Shown: one piece after another, positions 17,944 through 28,580 of the stretch
Position numbering within the stretch: position 1 is the first letter of the stretch
Layout: each line of letters opens with the position of its first letter
Source of the DNA: Caryophanales bacterium
GTDB taxonomy: Bacteria; Bacillota; Bacilli; Paenibacillales; CANHCR01
Direction of reading: 5' to 3'
NCBI GenBank assembly: GCA_947459205.1
Contig: CANHCR010000015.1
Coordinates: 1 to 53,539 of the forward strand
Length of the DNA: 53,539 bases
Notes under the pieces: generated by a model
Database searches by the model: none
Told to the model about the DNA's origin: nothing
Seen by the model: only the letters and a program-made list of their open reading frames with translations
Made by a program: the position numbers and the translations under genes

Positions 17944-17985
17944 CCCTACTACTATAACTGTTAATAAAACATATTAATAATATAT
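17944..17985 (+). other. DnaA-trio-like element and AT-rich unwinding region
   Basis: After the last DnaA box a short GC patch (GGCCC) is followed by CTACTACTATAACTGTTAAT. The complement reads 3'-GATGATGAT..., the DnaA-trio pattern known from B. subtilis. An AT-only stretch (ATATTAATAATATATT, about 17971-17986) follows. Box, GC patch, trios and AT-rich DNA in this order match the published basal unwinding system; its use here is inference. Confidence 0.75.
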
Positions 17986-18019
17986 TCGCGAACAGCGAAA
18001 GTAGAACACGGAGGTTACT

Positions 18020-19177
18020 ATGAAAGTAACGGTTTCGAAATATTATTTAACCAAAGCAGTTCAAGCAGTCAGCAAAATTATCGATGCGAAACCAGCTTTA
18101 CCGATTTTGAATGGAATCAAAATTGATGTGGATGAAACTGGGATGACTTTAACTGGTTGTGACACGAATATGATGATACAAAGTCATATTCCATTAGAGA
18201 ACGGTGATAAAGAATTAATGTACATAACCAGAAGTGGAAAAGGTGTACTTCATGCTCAGGTGTTGAACGAATATATTCGTAAAATAACGAGTGATGAAAT
18301 TGAGATTGAAATTGATGATAAGTTTCAAGGAAAAGTGATTGCTGAAAAAACAGATTTAAAAATTAACGGCTATGATCCGCTTGAATTTCCAGATTTGCCG
18401 CAATTTCAGGCAGAAAACTCATTTGTCATGGGTGGCGATATTTTGGCCAATATGATACGGCAAACGATATTTGCTGTTTCAACGAATGAGCAATCTCCAA
18501 TTCTAACTGGTGTCTTTATTTCTTTACAAAATGGAAAATTAAAATTTGTGGCTACGGATCGTCACCGGTTGGCGATGATGGTTCAAGATTTAGTGAGTGA
18601 TGCACAATTTCAACAATTGGTAGTTTCCAGTGAGGCGCTAAAAGAATTGAGTCGCTTGCTGCCAGACGAGGAAATACCGGTTGAAATTATGTTTAAAGAT
18701 AATCAAATTTTATTCAAATTTGCTGAGATTTTGTTGTATGCAAAATTGCTTGATGGGACGTATCCGGATACAGATAAAATTGTGCAAAATGCGACGAATT
18801 ACACCACTGAATTGGAGATATCGACAAACAAGTTATTGGAGACGATGGAACGCGCATTCATTTTGTCGAAAAATGAAAAAGGTAATGTGGTGAAAATGTA
18901 CTCTATTGATGATGAGACGATTGAAATTTCTGCTTCATCAAATGAGATGGGGAAATTTAAGGAATCGCTTGCGACAAGTAAAACGCTGAACAATGCGATC
19001 CGAGTATCTTTTAATTCTAAGTTTATGCTTGATGTGTTAAAAGTAGTCGATAATGAGCAAACATTGATTGGATTTTCAGGTGATATGAATCCGATTATCA
19101 TTAAACCAGCTGAGACGCCAGACACATTTGAGACGATTCACCTGATTCTACCGTTCCGTACTGCAAGAGAGGCATAA
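18020..19177 (+). CDS. dnaN: DNA polymerase III beta subunit (sliding clamp)
   Basis: Ring-shaped processivity clamp for the replicative polymerase, also used by repair proteins. 385 aa, slightly longer than the usual 366-378. Three repeated clamp domains follow MKVTVSKYYLTKAVQAVSKI. The motif FVATDRHRLAM is at about 174 and the end LILPFRTAREA is close to the family LxLPxR terminus. GGAGG lies 6 bp before ATG. Its stop overlaps the start of yaaA. Confidence 0.97.
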   Translation: MKVTVSKYYLTKAVQAVSKIIDAKPALPILNGIKIDVDETGMTLTGCDTNMMIQSHIPLENGDKELMYITRSGKGVLHAQVLNEYIRKITSDEIEIEIDDKFQGKVIAEKTDLKINGYDPLEFPDLPQFQAENSFVMGGDILANMIRQTIFAVSTNEQSPILTGVFISLQNGKLKFVATDRHRLAMMVQDLVSDAQFQQLVVSSEALKELSRLLPDEEIPVEIMFKDNQILFKFAEILLYAKLLDGTYPDTDKIVQNATNYTTELEISTNKLLETMERAFILSKNEKGNVVKMYSIDDETIEISASSNEMGKFKESLATSKTLNNAIRVSFNSKFMLDVLKVVDNEQTLIGFSGDMNPIIIKPAETPDTFETIHLILPFRTAREA

Positions 19178-19389
19178 TGATGAAGCAAATTTCTTTACGT
19201 TCAGAGTATATTACGTTAGGTCAAATGCTGAAAGTTGGCGACTGCATTGATTCTGGCGGACAAGCAAAAGCGTTTCTAGCAGAAATCAGAATTAAAGTGA
19301 ATGGTGAGAAAGAAAATCGCCGTGGTCGTAAATTGTACGCGGGTGATGTTGTTGATGTGGACGGCTATGGAACGTTCATGATCGGCTGA
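19177..19389 (+). CDS. yaaA: S4-domain RNA-binding protein YaaA
   Basis: 70-aa S4-domain protein between dnaN and recF, as in most Bacilli; implicated in 50S assembly in B. subtilis (RlbA). S4 features are ITLGQMLKVGDCIDSGGQAK (about 11-30), VKVNGE-like IKVNGEKENRRGRKL and the final GDVVDVDGYG. The start overlaps the dnaN stop by 1 bp; a second ATG follows at 19180. Role in ribosome assembly is family knowledge only. Confidence 0.93.
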   Translation: MMKQISLRSEYITLGQMLKVGDCIDSGGQAKAFLAEIRIKVNGEKENRRGRKLYAGDVVDVDGYGTFMIG

Positions 19390-19411
19390 TTGATGTGCGG
19401 GAGGTTATCAC

Positions 19412-20530
19412 TTGTTTTTAAGAAAGTTGGAAGTTCGAGATTTTCGCAATTATGAACAAGTGACACTGGAAACAGATGCTCCTGTAAATATTTTTGTGGG
19501 AAATAATGCACAAGGGAAGACGAATTTGTTGGAAGCGATCTATATGCTTGCGTTGACTCGTTCACATCGTGCCGGAAAAGATGTGGAAATGATTCGATGG
19601 CAGCAACAGATGGCTTCCATTTTTGCGCAAGTAGACAAACAATATGGCTCGTGTGATTTCGGTTTGATGATTGCGAAACAAGGGAAAACGGCGAAATTGA
19701 ACGGTTTGGTACAGTCAAGGCTTAGCGAATATGTTGGTCAATTGAATGTGGTGTTGTTTGCACCTGAAGATTTGGAACTCGTCAAAGGATCGCCTGGCGT
19801 GCGTCGGCGTTTTCTTGATATTGAGATCGGCCAAATACAAAACAGTTATTTGTATCATCTCGCGCAATATAAACGTGCTTTGGCACAGAAAAATAAATAT
19901 TTACAAACCGTTTATAACACAGCTGTGAAGCATGATGAGATGTTAAGTTTGTGGAATGAACAAATCGCACAACATGCTGTAAAGTTAATCGTAAAGCGTG
20001 TTTCGTATTTGCGAAAGTTGAGTGATTGGGCAACGAAAATACATGCTGGAATAACGAACGGCGAAGAAAGTTTAGCGATTCGTTATCAGGCTTCGTTGGA
20101 ACTGGCAGAGGATTCCGATGAAACTGTTTTAATCTCCGATTATATGTTAAAATTAGAGAGTATGCAGGAAAAAGAATTACGACGAGGAAACGCGCTTGTC
20201 GGCCCGCATCGAGATGATTTATTGTTCTTTATTAATGAGAAAGAGGTGCAGACGTACGGTTCACAAGGACAGCAACGTACGACCGCTTTATCATTGAAAT
20301 TAGCGGAGATTGAGTTGATTAAGGAAGTAGTCGGTGAATATCCGCTATTGTTGCTTGATGATGTTTTGTCGGAACTCGATGAGATTAGGCAGACGCATTT
20401 GATCAATACGTTTCAGGATAAAGTGCAGACGTTCATAACGACGACGAGCACAGAAAGTATTGATATGAAAAAAGTGAAGAATGCTGCATCTTTTCATGTT
20501 AGACAAGGTAAAATATCAAGAGGGGGTTGA
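19412..20530 (+). CDS. recF: DNA replication/repair protein RecF
   Basis: SMC-like ABC ATPase that loads RecA at gaps with RecO and RecR. 372 aa. Walker A GNNAQGKTN is at about 30, the signature region FLDIEIGQI at about 131, and LLLDDVLSELD (Walker B) at about 312. It starts at TTG (19412) with GGGAGG 7 bp upstream. The order dnaN-yaaA-recF-remB-gyrB is the conserved Bacilli order. Confidence 0.96.
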   Translation: MFLRKLEVRDFRNYEQVTLETDAPVNIFVGNNAQGKTNLLEAIYMLALTRSHRAGKDVEMIRWQQQMASIFAQVDKQYGSCDFGLMIAKQGKTAKLNGLVQSRLSEYVGQLNVVLFAPEDLELVKGSPGVRRRFLDIEIGQIQNSYLYHLAQYKRALAQKNKYLQTVYNTAVKHDEMLSLWNEQIAQHAVKLIVKRVSYLRKLSDWATKIHAGITNGEESLAIRYQASLELAEDSDETVLISDYMLKLESMQEKELRRGNALVGPHRDDLLFFINEKEVQTYGSQGQQRTTALSLKLAEIELIKEVVGEYPLLLLDDVLSELDEIRQTHLINTFQDKVQTFITTTSTESIDMKKVKNAASFHVRQGKISRGG

Positions 20531-20535
20531 AGCAA

Positions 20536-20802
20536 GTGTTTATTCATATTGGCTCGGATCAAATTATCCGCGCTTCTGACCTGATTGGTATTTTTGATAT
20601 GTCACTGAAAGAGACGTCGAAGTTAATCCGGCACTATTTGCAACACGAAGAAAAGAAAAATCGAATCATTGTGATTGGTGATGAGGAGAGTAAGTCGTTT
20701 GTTGTGACGCGTACGAAGATCTATTTTTCACCAATTTCTACTAAGACGTTACAGAAACGAATGTCGGTTCCTTATAGCGACATAAAAATTGTAAGAAAGT
20801 GA
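20536..20802 (+). CDS. remB: Extracellular matrix regulator RemB (DUF370)
   Basis: Small protein between recF and gyrB. In B. subtilis the same gene (yaaB/remB) affects matrix gene expression. 88 aa from GTG 20536 (MFIHIGSDQIIRASDLIGIF); AGAGGGGG lies 9 bp upstream. A TTG nine bases earlier overlaps the recF stop but sits too close to the ribosome site. The C-terminal FVVTRTKIYFSPISTKTLQKR part is DUF370-typical. The regulatory role is family knowledge. Confidence 0.88.
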   Translation: MFIHIGSDQIIRASDLIGIFDMSLKETSKLIRHYLQHEEKKNRIIVIGDEESKSFVVTRTKIYFSPISTKTLQKRMSVPYSDIKIVRK

Positions 20803-22728
<1,926 letters not shown>

Positions 22729-22749
22729 TGATTGAGAGGGAATAATCTA

Positions 22750-23850
22750 ATGTCTTTGTCCGTAGGAATTGTTGGCTTGCCGAATGTCGGCAAGTCAACT
22801 TTGTTTAATGCAATTACGCAAGCCGGTGCGGAATCGGCGAATTATCCGTTTTGTACGATTGAACCCAATGTCGGGGTTGTAGAGGTGCCGGATGAGCGAC
22901 TCGACCAGTTGGCAGAGATGGTCAATCCGCAAAAAATCATGCCGACAGCTTTTAAATTTGTTGATATTGCTGGATTGGTTGAAGGTGCGAGCAAAGGCGA
23001 AGGCTTGGGTAACAAATTTTTGGCACACATTCGTGAAGTTGACGCGATTGTGCAAGTGGTGCGCTGTTTTATCGATGAGAACATTACGCATGTGAATGGG
23101 AAAGTAAATCCGATTCGTGATATTGAAGTCATCACGCTTGAATTGATTTTGGCTGACATCGAGACGATTGAAAAGCGTCTTGATAAGTCGCGGAAAAATT
23201 TAAAGGGCGGAGACAAGAAGGTAGCGCAAGAAGTGGAATGTTTAGAGCGCGTGAAAGAAGCGCTATATAATGATAAACCTGCGCGTACGGTTGATTTGAG
23301 CGAGGAAGAGTTAGCCATTGTAAAAACGTTGCATCTTTTGACGATGAAACCGGTGCTTTATGTGACCAATGTGAGTGAGCAAGAGGTTGCGGACGTAAGT
23401 GGCAATGAACTGGTGAATCAGGTGAAGCAATATGCAGCCGATGAGGGTGCTGGAGTCGTTGCTGTTAGTGCGAAAGTCGAGTCCGAGATTGCTGAACTGG
23501 ATGCAGAGGAAAAACAACTATTTCTTGAGGAACTTGGCTTGTCAGAGTCTGGTCTGAACCGTTTGATTAAGGCTGCTTATCAATTGTTGGGACTCGAAAC
23601 GTATTTTACGGCTGGACCGCAAGAAGTGCGGGCGTGGACAATTCGCCGCGGAACGAAAGCACCGCAGGCTGCGGGTGTTATTCATACTGATTTTGAACGT
23701 GGATTTATCCGTGCGGAAGTGGTCGGTTATGACGATTTGACGACATCGGGATCGATGCTCCAAGCAAAAGAGAAAGGCTTACTCCGCTTAGAAGGAAAAG
23801 AATATGTTGTACGTGATGGAGATGTCATGCATTTCCGTTTCAATGTTTGA
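22750..23850 (+). CDS. ychF: Redox-regulated ATPase YchF (Obg family)
   Basis: Universal ribosome-associated P-loop ATPase. 366 aa. G1 is GLPNVGKSTLFNAIT (about 9), G3 DIAGLVEGA (about 73), and NVSE (about 207) replaces the NKxD motif, the feature that gives ATP preference. A C-terminal TGS domain ends RDGDVMHFRFNV. I chose the ATG at 22750 with GAGAGGGA upstream. In B. subtilis ychF (yyaF) lies on the other arm next to rpsF; here it follows gyrB. Confidence 0.95.
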   Translation: MSLSVGIVGLPNVGKSTLFNAITQAGAESANYPFCTIEPNVGVVEVPDERLDQLAEMVNPQKIMPTAFKFVDIAGLVEGASKGEGLGNKFLAHIREVDAIVQVVRCFIDENITHVNGKVNPIRDIEVITLELILADIETIEKRLDKSRKNLKGGDKKVAQEVECLERVKEALYNDKPARTVDLSEEELAIVKTLHLLTMKPVLYVTNVSEQEVADVSGNELVNQVKQYAADEGAGVVAVSAKVESEIAELDAEEKQLFLEELGLSESGLNRLIKAAYQLLGLETYFTAGPQEVRAWTIRRGTKAPQAAGVIHTDFERGFIRAEVVGYDDLTTSGSMLQAKEKGLLRLEGKEYVVRDGDVMHFRFNV

Positions 23851-23870
23851 TTTATAGGGAGGACGGACCA

Positions 23871-24794
23871 TTGTTGCAACGTTGGGGAAATTGGATGTGG
23901 GTGAGCATCTATTCTTTGATGCTTATTCTACTGTTGACACCGTTTAGCCCCTTTGTGATTCATTTTGTAATGGTGCCGCTGGTCGTGTTGTTCAGTTTGT
24001 ATCCGCTCAAAAAAACAGCCGTTCCGTTTCTTGTTATCCTCGGTATTTATAGTTTGTTGAATTGGTCGATCGGCTTGTTGTTGTTTATGTTTACTTTGTT
24101 TTTACTAGCACCATCTTTGTTAATGGGCCGTATGAACCGGCAAAAGAAGCATGCCGCAGAAGTTATATTCAGCGGATTCGCTGTGCTGTTGGCTCAGTTT
24201 ATGCTCGTGCTTGTGATTGCTTATTTTAATTATGATTTCAATATCATTCACTGGTTGGAGAAGCAACTGCAGGCTGCGTTCGGCACGGTGACGACATTTT
24301 ATCAAATCTTGTTCCCAGAGATTGATTTTGCAACGCAGTTTCGCGAATTGATTGATTTGATTATCGTTTTGCTGACGACGATCATCATCTTTTTGTCTGT
24401 ATATTTATCGTGGATCTCCTATATGGTCGGACGCTGGCTATTAATGAAGCGCGGTGTTGAGTTACCGGCGTTTTTACCGATTCGCGATTGGCGCTTACCA
24501 CGCTCATTAATTTGGTATAATATTATTGTCATCGTCGCAGGTTTATTGATTGAGGATAAAACTTCATTTTTGTATGCGCTACATATGAATTTGTTTGTCA
24601 TCCTGCTCGTTTTGTTTTGGTTACAGGGAATCAGTTTCTTCTATTTTATTTGTTATCACAAGAAATGGAGCGGTGTGTTTCCCTTGATAGGGATTTGTGC
24701 CAGTATATTTACGCCAATATTGTATTTGTTTTCGATTGTAGGTCTGCTAGATATGCTGTTTCCGTTTCGCCAAAGAATGAACGACAAGGAGTGA
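23871..24794 (+). CDS. yybS: DUF2232 membrane protein YybS
   Basis: Polytopic membrane protein of the YybS/DUF2232 family, similar in shape to ECF-transporter S components. 307 aa, with about eight hydrophobic segments and a charged cytosolic loop (MGRMNRQKKHAAE, about 83-95). It starts at TTG 23871 with GGGAGG 8 bp upstream; a TTG three bases on is equally possible. rplI follows at once. The c-di-AMP phosphodiesterase gene gdpP (yybT), usual between yybS and rplI, is missing here. Function is unknown. Confidence 0.9.
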   Translation: MLQRWGNWMWVSIYSLMLILLLTPFSPFVIHFVMVPLVVLFSLYPLKKTAVPFLVILGIYSLLNWSIGLLLFMFTLFLLAPSLLMGRMNRQKKHAAEVIFSGFAVLLAQFMLVLVIAYFNYDFNIIHWLEKQLQAAFGTVTTFYQILFPEIDFATQFRELIDLIIVLLTTIIIFLSVYLSWISYMVGRWLLMKRGVELPAFLPIRDWRLPRSLIWYNIIVIVAGLLIEDKTSFLYALHMNLFVILLVLFWLQGISFFYFICYHKKWSGVFPLIGICASIFTPILYLFSIVGLLDMLFPFRQRMNDKE

Positions 24795-24800
24795 ATGTCG

Positions 24801-25244
24801 ATGAAAGTGATTTTTTTGCAAGATGTGAAGGGACAAGGGAAAAAAGGTGAAGTGAAAGAGGTTAGTGAAGGTTACGCAAGAAATTTTTTATTTCCGCGTG
24901 GTTTGGTGAAAGAAGCGACGGACGGGAATGTCAAAGGCGTGGCACAGCAGAAATTAAGTGAGCAACGCAAGAAAGATCAAGAGGTTGTTGAGGCGCAGTT
25001 GCTTGCAAAAACATTGGAAGACTTATCGCTGGTCATTAAGGCGAAGTCAGGTGAGGCCGGTCGTTTGTTTGGTGCGATTACGAATAAGCAAATTTCGGAA
25101 GCGCTCTCAAATGTAAAGATTGAAGTAGATAAGAAAAAAATAGTGCTTGATCAACCGATTCGAAACATTGGTACAACGATTGTAACGGTGAAACTTCATA
25201 CAAAAGTGTCTGCAAAATTGAAAGTGCAAATTGTTGAAGAATAA
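24801..25244 (+). CDS. rplI: 50S ribosomal protein L9
   Basis: Two-domain large-subunit protein joined by a long helix. 147 aa from ATG 24801 ([20 protein letters not shown], the L9 signature); AAGGAG lies 10 bp upstream. The earlier ATG two codons up is too near the ribosome site. It lies 6 bp after yybS and 14 bp before dnaB. Confidence 0.97.
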   Translation: MKVIFLQDVKGQGKKGEVKEVSEGYARNFLFPRGLVKEATDGNVKGVAQQKLSEQRKKDQEVVEAQLLAKTLEDLSLVIKAKSGEAGRLFGAITNKQISEALSNVKIEVDKKKIVLDQPIRNIGTTIVTVKLHTKVSAKLKVQIVEE

Positions 25245-25258
25245 ATGAGGGAATCGAT

Positions 25259-26599
25259 ATGGATGAAGATTTGATTCAGGAACGGATTCCGCCGCATAAC
25301 TTAGAAGCTGAACAGTCTGTACTTGGCGCCGTTTTGATTGATTCAGATGCGATTGTAAAAGCGTCGGGAAAGATTTCGAGCGACGATTTTTATCGTGCGA
25401 ATCATCAAAAAATATTCGCTGCAATGATTCAATTGAATGCAAGCGGTGAGCCGGTCGATGTCATCACGGTTAGCCAATTATTGAAACAACGTGAACAACT
25501 TGAGGACATTGGCGGGATTGGTTATTTGACCGATTTGGCGAATTTTGTGCCAACGGCTGCGAATGTCGAGTATTATGCAAATATTGTAGAAAAAAGTTCG
25601 GTTATGCGTCGATTGATTCGGACAGCGACACAAATCGTCAGCAAAGGTTTTGCTGCTAACGAAGACGTTTCGGAAGTGTTGGATGAGGCGGAACGCAAGA
25701 TTTTAGAAGTCTCGCAGCGCCGTTCTTCAGGAGCATTCGTGCCGATTAAAGAAGCGTTGATTGAAGTATTTCATCGCATTGATTATTTGTCGAAGCAAAA
25801 AGGTTCGATAACTGGAATTCCTTCCGGGTTTCAAGATTTGGACCGGATGACGTCCGGTTTTCAAAAATCAGACCTCATTATTGTTGCGGCGCGTCCTTCG
25901 GTTGGTAAGACGGCGTTTGCATTGAATATTGCGCAAAATGTCGGTGTTCGAGCAGGTCAATCGGTTGCGATATTCAGTTTGGAAATGTCTGCATCGCAAC
26001 TAGTGCAACGTATCATATGTGCTGAAGGTAACATTGATGCATCGAAAATTCGCTCGGGTCGACTCGAGACCGAAGAAGAGTGGGACAAGTTAACGATGGC
26101 AATCGCAACCTTGTCAGAAGCGGATATATATATAGATGATTCAGCGACGATTACGGTTGCAGATATTCGCGCGAAATGTCGGCGTTTGAAGGTTGAAAGA
26201 GGTCTCGGCTTAATTGTTATCGATTATTTGCAGTTGATTCAAGGTCGTGGCAAAGCAGGCGAAAACCGTCAGCAAGAGGTGTCTGAAATTTCACGGACGT
26301 TGAAGGCGATTGCTCGGGAATTGGAAGTACCGGTAATTGCTCTATCGCAGTTGAGCCGAAGTGTCGAACAGCGTCAAGATAAAAGACCGATGATGTCAGA
26401 CTTGAGGGAGTCGGGATCAATCGAGCAGGATGCTGATATTGTCGCATTTTTGTATCGTGACGATTACTATGATCAGGAATCAGAAAAGAAAAATACAATC
26501 GAAATCATCATCGCTAAACAGCGTAATGGTCCGGTCGGCACAGTGGAACTAGGATTCCAAAAACAATACAACAAATTTGTTAGTTTAAGCCCGCTTTAA
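25259..26599 (+). CDS. dnaB: Replicative DNA helicase DnaB (dnaC of B. subtilis)
   Basis: Hexameric 5'-3' helicase of the replication fork. 446 aa. An N-terminal helical domain (about 10-110) and linker precede the RecA-like ATPase with Walker A ARPSVGKTAFALN (about 215), Walker B LIVIDYLQLIQ (about 320) and DLRESGSIEQDAD (about 380). No intein. The gene is often called dnaC in Bacillus. It ends the gyrB-to-dnaB run and is followed by a terminator. Confidence 0.97.
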   Translation: MDEDLIQERIPPHNLEAEQSVLGAVLIDSDAIVKASGKISSDDFYRANHQKIFAAMIQLNASGEPVDVITVSQLLKQREQLEDIGGIGYLTDLANFVPTAANVEYYANIVEKSSVMRRLIRTATQIVSKGFAANEDVSEVLDEAERKILEVSQRRSSGAFVPIKEALIEVFHRIDYLSKQKGSITGIPSGFQDLDRMTSGFQKSDLIIVAARPSVGKTAFALNIAQNVGVRAGQSVAIFSLEMSASQLVQRIICAEGNIDASKIRSGRLETEEEWDKLTMAIATLSEADIYIDDSATITVADIRAKCRRLKVERGLGLIVIDYLQLIQGRGKAGENRQQEVSEISRTLKAIARELEVPVIALSQLSRSVEQRQDKRPMMSDLRESGSIEQDADIVAFLYRDDYYDQESEKKNTIEIIIAKQRNGPVGTVELGFQKQYNKFVSLSPL

Positions 26600-26615
26600 G
26601 TGAATAAATAGCAAG

Positions 26616-26657
26616 ACGAACATTCATCGAGAAACACTCGTAAATGTTCGTTTTTTG
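26616..26657 (+). terminator. Terminator after dnaB
   Basis: Stem ACGAACATT / AATGTTCGT with an internal loop, followed by TTTTTT. It separates the replication block from purA. Confidence 0.8.
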
Positions 26658-26668
26658 TTCGTTTTTGT

Positions 26669-26697
26669 TTGACATTGATAGTGCTCATTGTTACACT
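26669..26697 (+). promoter_or_regulatory. purA promoter
   Basis: A perfect TTGACA (26669-26674) and TACACT (26692-26697) are 17 bp apart, about 50 bp before purA. No guanine riboswitch or clear PurBox is seen, so regulation cannot be stated. Confidence 0.8.
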
Positions 26698-26747
26698 TGT
26701 AAAGCGTGAAAAGATGTATGCAACCGATGATGTGACGGAGGTTAGTA

Positions 26748-28031
26748 ATGATGTCTACAGTAGTTGTAGTAGGAACCCAGTGGGGCGATGAAGGAAAAGG
26801 AAAAATTACTGATTTTTTAGCGGAGCAGGCAGAAGTAGTCGCTCGCTATCAAGGCGGTAATAATGCGGGACATACCATTTTAATCGAAAATAAGAAGTAT
26901 AAGCTGCACCTAATTCCCTCGGGTATTTTCTACGAAGATAAAGTTTGTGTCATCGGCAACGGTTTGGTCGTGGATCCGGCGGCACTAATCAAAGAAATCG
27001 AATATATTCATGAAAATGGATTCAGCACGAAGAATTTGCGAGTGAGTGATCGAGCGCACCTGATTATGCCATACCATTTGGTGTTAGATGGGTTGGAAGA
27101 AGAACGCCGCGTACACAAGATTGGCACGACACGCAAAGGAATCGGGCCATGTTATATGGATAAAGCAGGTCGGAACGGCTTGCGTTTTGCTGATTTGCTT
27201 GATGCGGAACTGTTTCGTTCAAAGTTGTCCGCGTTGTTAGCTGAGAAAAATGAATTGATTCAAACGGTGTATGGTGCTGAACCGCTACCTTTCGAACCGA
27301 TGTATGAGCAATATTTGCAATATGCAGAAGTGTTGCGCCCATATGTAACTGATACTTCCGTTGTCTTGAATGATGCGATTGATGGTGGTAAAAAGGTGTT
27401 GTTTGAGGGTGCGCAGGGCGTGATGTTGGATATTGACCAAGGTACGTATCCTTATGTGACTTCCTCGAACCCGACTGCCGGTGGCGTATGCATCGGATCG
27501 GGAGTAGGTCCGACGAAAATTAAGAAGGTGATCGGTGTTGCTAAGGCTTACACGACACGCGTAGGTGACGGTCCCTTCCCAACAGAGTTGCATGATGAAA
27601 TCGGTCAACGGATACGCGAGGTAGGCAATGAGTACGGCACGACAACGGGACGTGCGCGTCGTGTCGGTTGGTTTGATACGGTCGTTGTTCGTCACGCGCG
27701 TAGAGTGAGCGGAATTACTGGTTTGTCGCTCAATTCGCTCGATGTGTTGAGTGGGTTGCCGACGGTGAAAATTTGTACCAGTTATAAATTGCGCGGTGAG
27801 ATTATTGAGCATTATCCAGCAAACTTGAACCTGCTTGCGGAATGTGAAGCGGTGTATGAAGAATTGCCAGGTTGGGATGCGGATCTTGGCAACGTGCGTA
27901 GTTTGGATGAGTTGCCACCGACTGCTCGACATTATTTGCATCGCTTGTCGGAATTGACGGGCATACCGGTCGCGATTTTCTCGGTCGGTCGAAATCGTGA
28001 ACAGACAAATCTTTTGCAAACCATTTATTAA
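26748..28031 (+). CDS. purA: Adenylosuccinate synthetase
   Basis: Converts IMP, aspartate and GTP to adenylosuccinate, the first step from IMP to AMP. 427 aa. The N-terminal loop [12 protein letters not shown] (about 9-20), the second NNAGHTI (about 39), [10 protein letters not shown] (about 126) and [20 protein letters not shown] (about 226-245) are all present. GGAGG lies 6 bp before the first of two ATGs (26748 and 26751). Monocistronic by its own promoter. Its place between dnaB and walR is the usual Bacilli one. Confidence 0.98.
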   Translation: MMSTVVVVGTQWGDEGKGKITDFLAEQAEVVARYQGGNNAGHTILIENKKYKLHLIPSGIFYEDKVCVIGNGLVVDPAALIKEIEYIHENGFSTKNLRVSDRAHLIMPYHLVLDGLEEERRVHKIGTTRKGIGPCYMDKAGRNGLRFADLLDAELFRSKLSALLAEKNELIQTVYGAEPLPFEPMYEQYLQYAEVLRPYVTDTSVVLNDAIDGGKKVLFEGAQGVMLDIDQGTYPYVTSSNPTAGGVCIGSGVGPTKIKKVIGVAKAYTTRVGDGPFPTELHDEIGQRIREVGNEYGTTTGRARRVGWFDTVVVRHARRVSGITGLSLNSLDVLSGLPTVKICTSYKLRGEIIEHYPANLNLLAECEAVYEELPGWDADLGNVRSLDELPPTARHYLHRLSELTGIPVAIFSVGRNREQTNLLQTIY

Positions 28032-28106
28032 TCATCAAATGTTCGTTTCATTGCCTCTTTTCTTGCCTATACTGTTTAACAGAAGGTGAGAAAAGAGGTG
28101 TTTTTG

Positions 28107-28508
28107 TTGAGGCAATTTTTGATGATCATCTGTGCGACTATGCTGGGCAGTATCTTCACTGTCAGCATTCTGATAGGAAGTGCTTATTATCTGTGGCATA
28201 GCGGCAAGTGGGTGGTGTTATTCGAAGAACGCGAGCAGCAGTTGACGGCAGAACCGCAATCGCTTGAAGTAGTATTGAGTGCAGAAGATTTACGTAAAAT
28301 GAGAGAAAACTTAACAAATAGTGAACGTGCTTCTTTGTTTGCTAAAGTCGTAAAAAAAGTGCCGCCAGAAGAGATTGAGCAGTTGTCTGGGTGGCTAGAA
28401 TCGGGGCTGACTGCGTCTGAAATTCGGCGCATTAAGCAGTTGAGCGAACGATATTTTACTACTGAAGAGATGGAACAAATGATGAATTGGATCGAGCAAA
28501 GCCCTTAA
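28107..28508 (+). CDS. Small membrane-anchored protein of unknown function
   Basis: I do not recognise the family. About 133 aa. One N-terminal membrane helix (about 5-30) is followed by a charged helical domain (RKMRENLTNSERASLF; PEEIEQLSGWLESGLT; ERYFTTEEMEQMMNWIEQ) that may be three helical repeats. I prefer TTG 28107 with AAGAGGTG 6 bp upstream; GTG 28086, GTG 28098 and TTG 28104 are alternatives. The stop lies inside a strong terminator. Its place between purA and the M23 gene suggests an envelope role, no more. Confidence 0.7.
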   Translation: MRQFLMIICATMLGSIFTVSILIGSAYYLWHSGKWVVLFEEREQQLTAEPQSLEVVLSAEDLRKMRENLTNSERASLFAKVVKKVPPEEIEQLSGWLESGLTASEIRRIKQLSERYFTTEEMEQMMNWIEQSP

Positions 28509-28521
28509 AAAGGGCTTTTTT
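28497..28521 (+). terminator. Terminator overlapping the stop of the small membrane gene
   Basis: AAGCCCTT / AAGGGCTT stem with a short A-rich loop and a TTTTTT run. The stop codon lies in the loop. Confidence 0.85.
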
Positions 28522-28523
28522 GG

Positions 28524-28552
28524 TTGCAAGATTGGGAAAATCATGCTAAATT
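28524..28552 (+). promoter_or_regulatory. Promoter of the M23 peptidase gene
   Basis: TTGCAA (28524-28529) and TAAATT (28547-28552) have a 17-bp spacer, just behind the previous terminator and about 30 bp before the start. I see no clear WalR direct repeat (TGTWAH-N5-TGTWAH). Confidence 0.55.
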
Positions 28553-28580
28553 AGACGAATAGAAAAAAAAGGAGGTTCCG

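Noticed and set aside
27285-28019. 244-codon frame on the minus strand inside purA
   Set aside because: It is antisense to a highly conserved gene, has no start signal and a composition typical of shadow frames.
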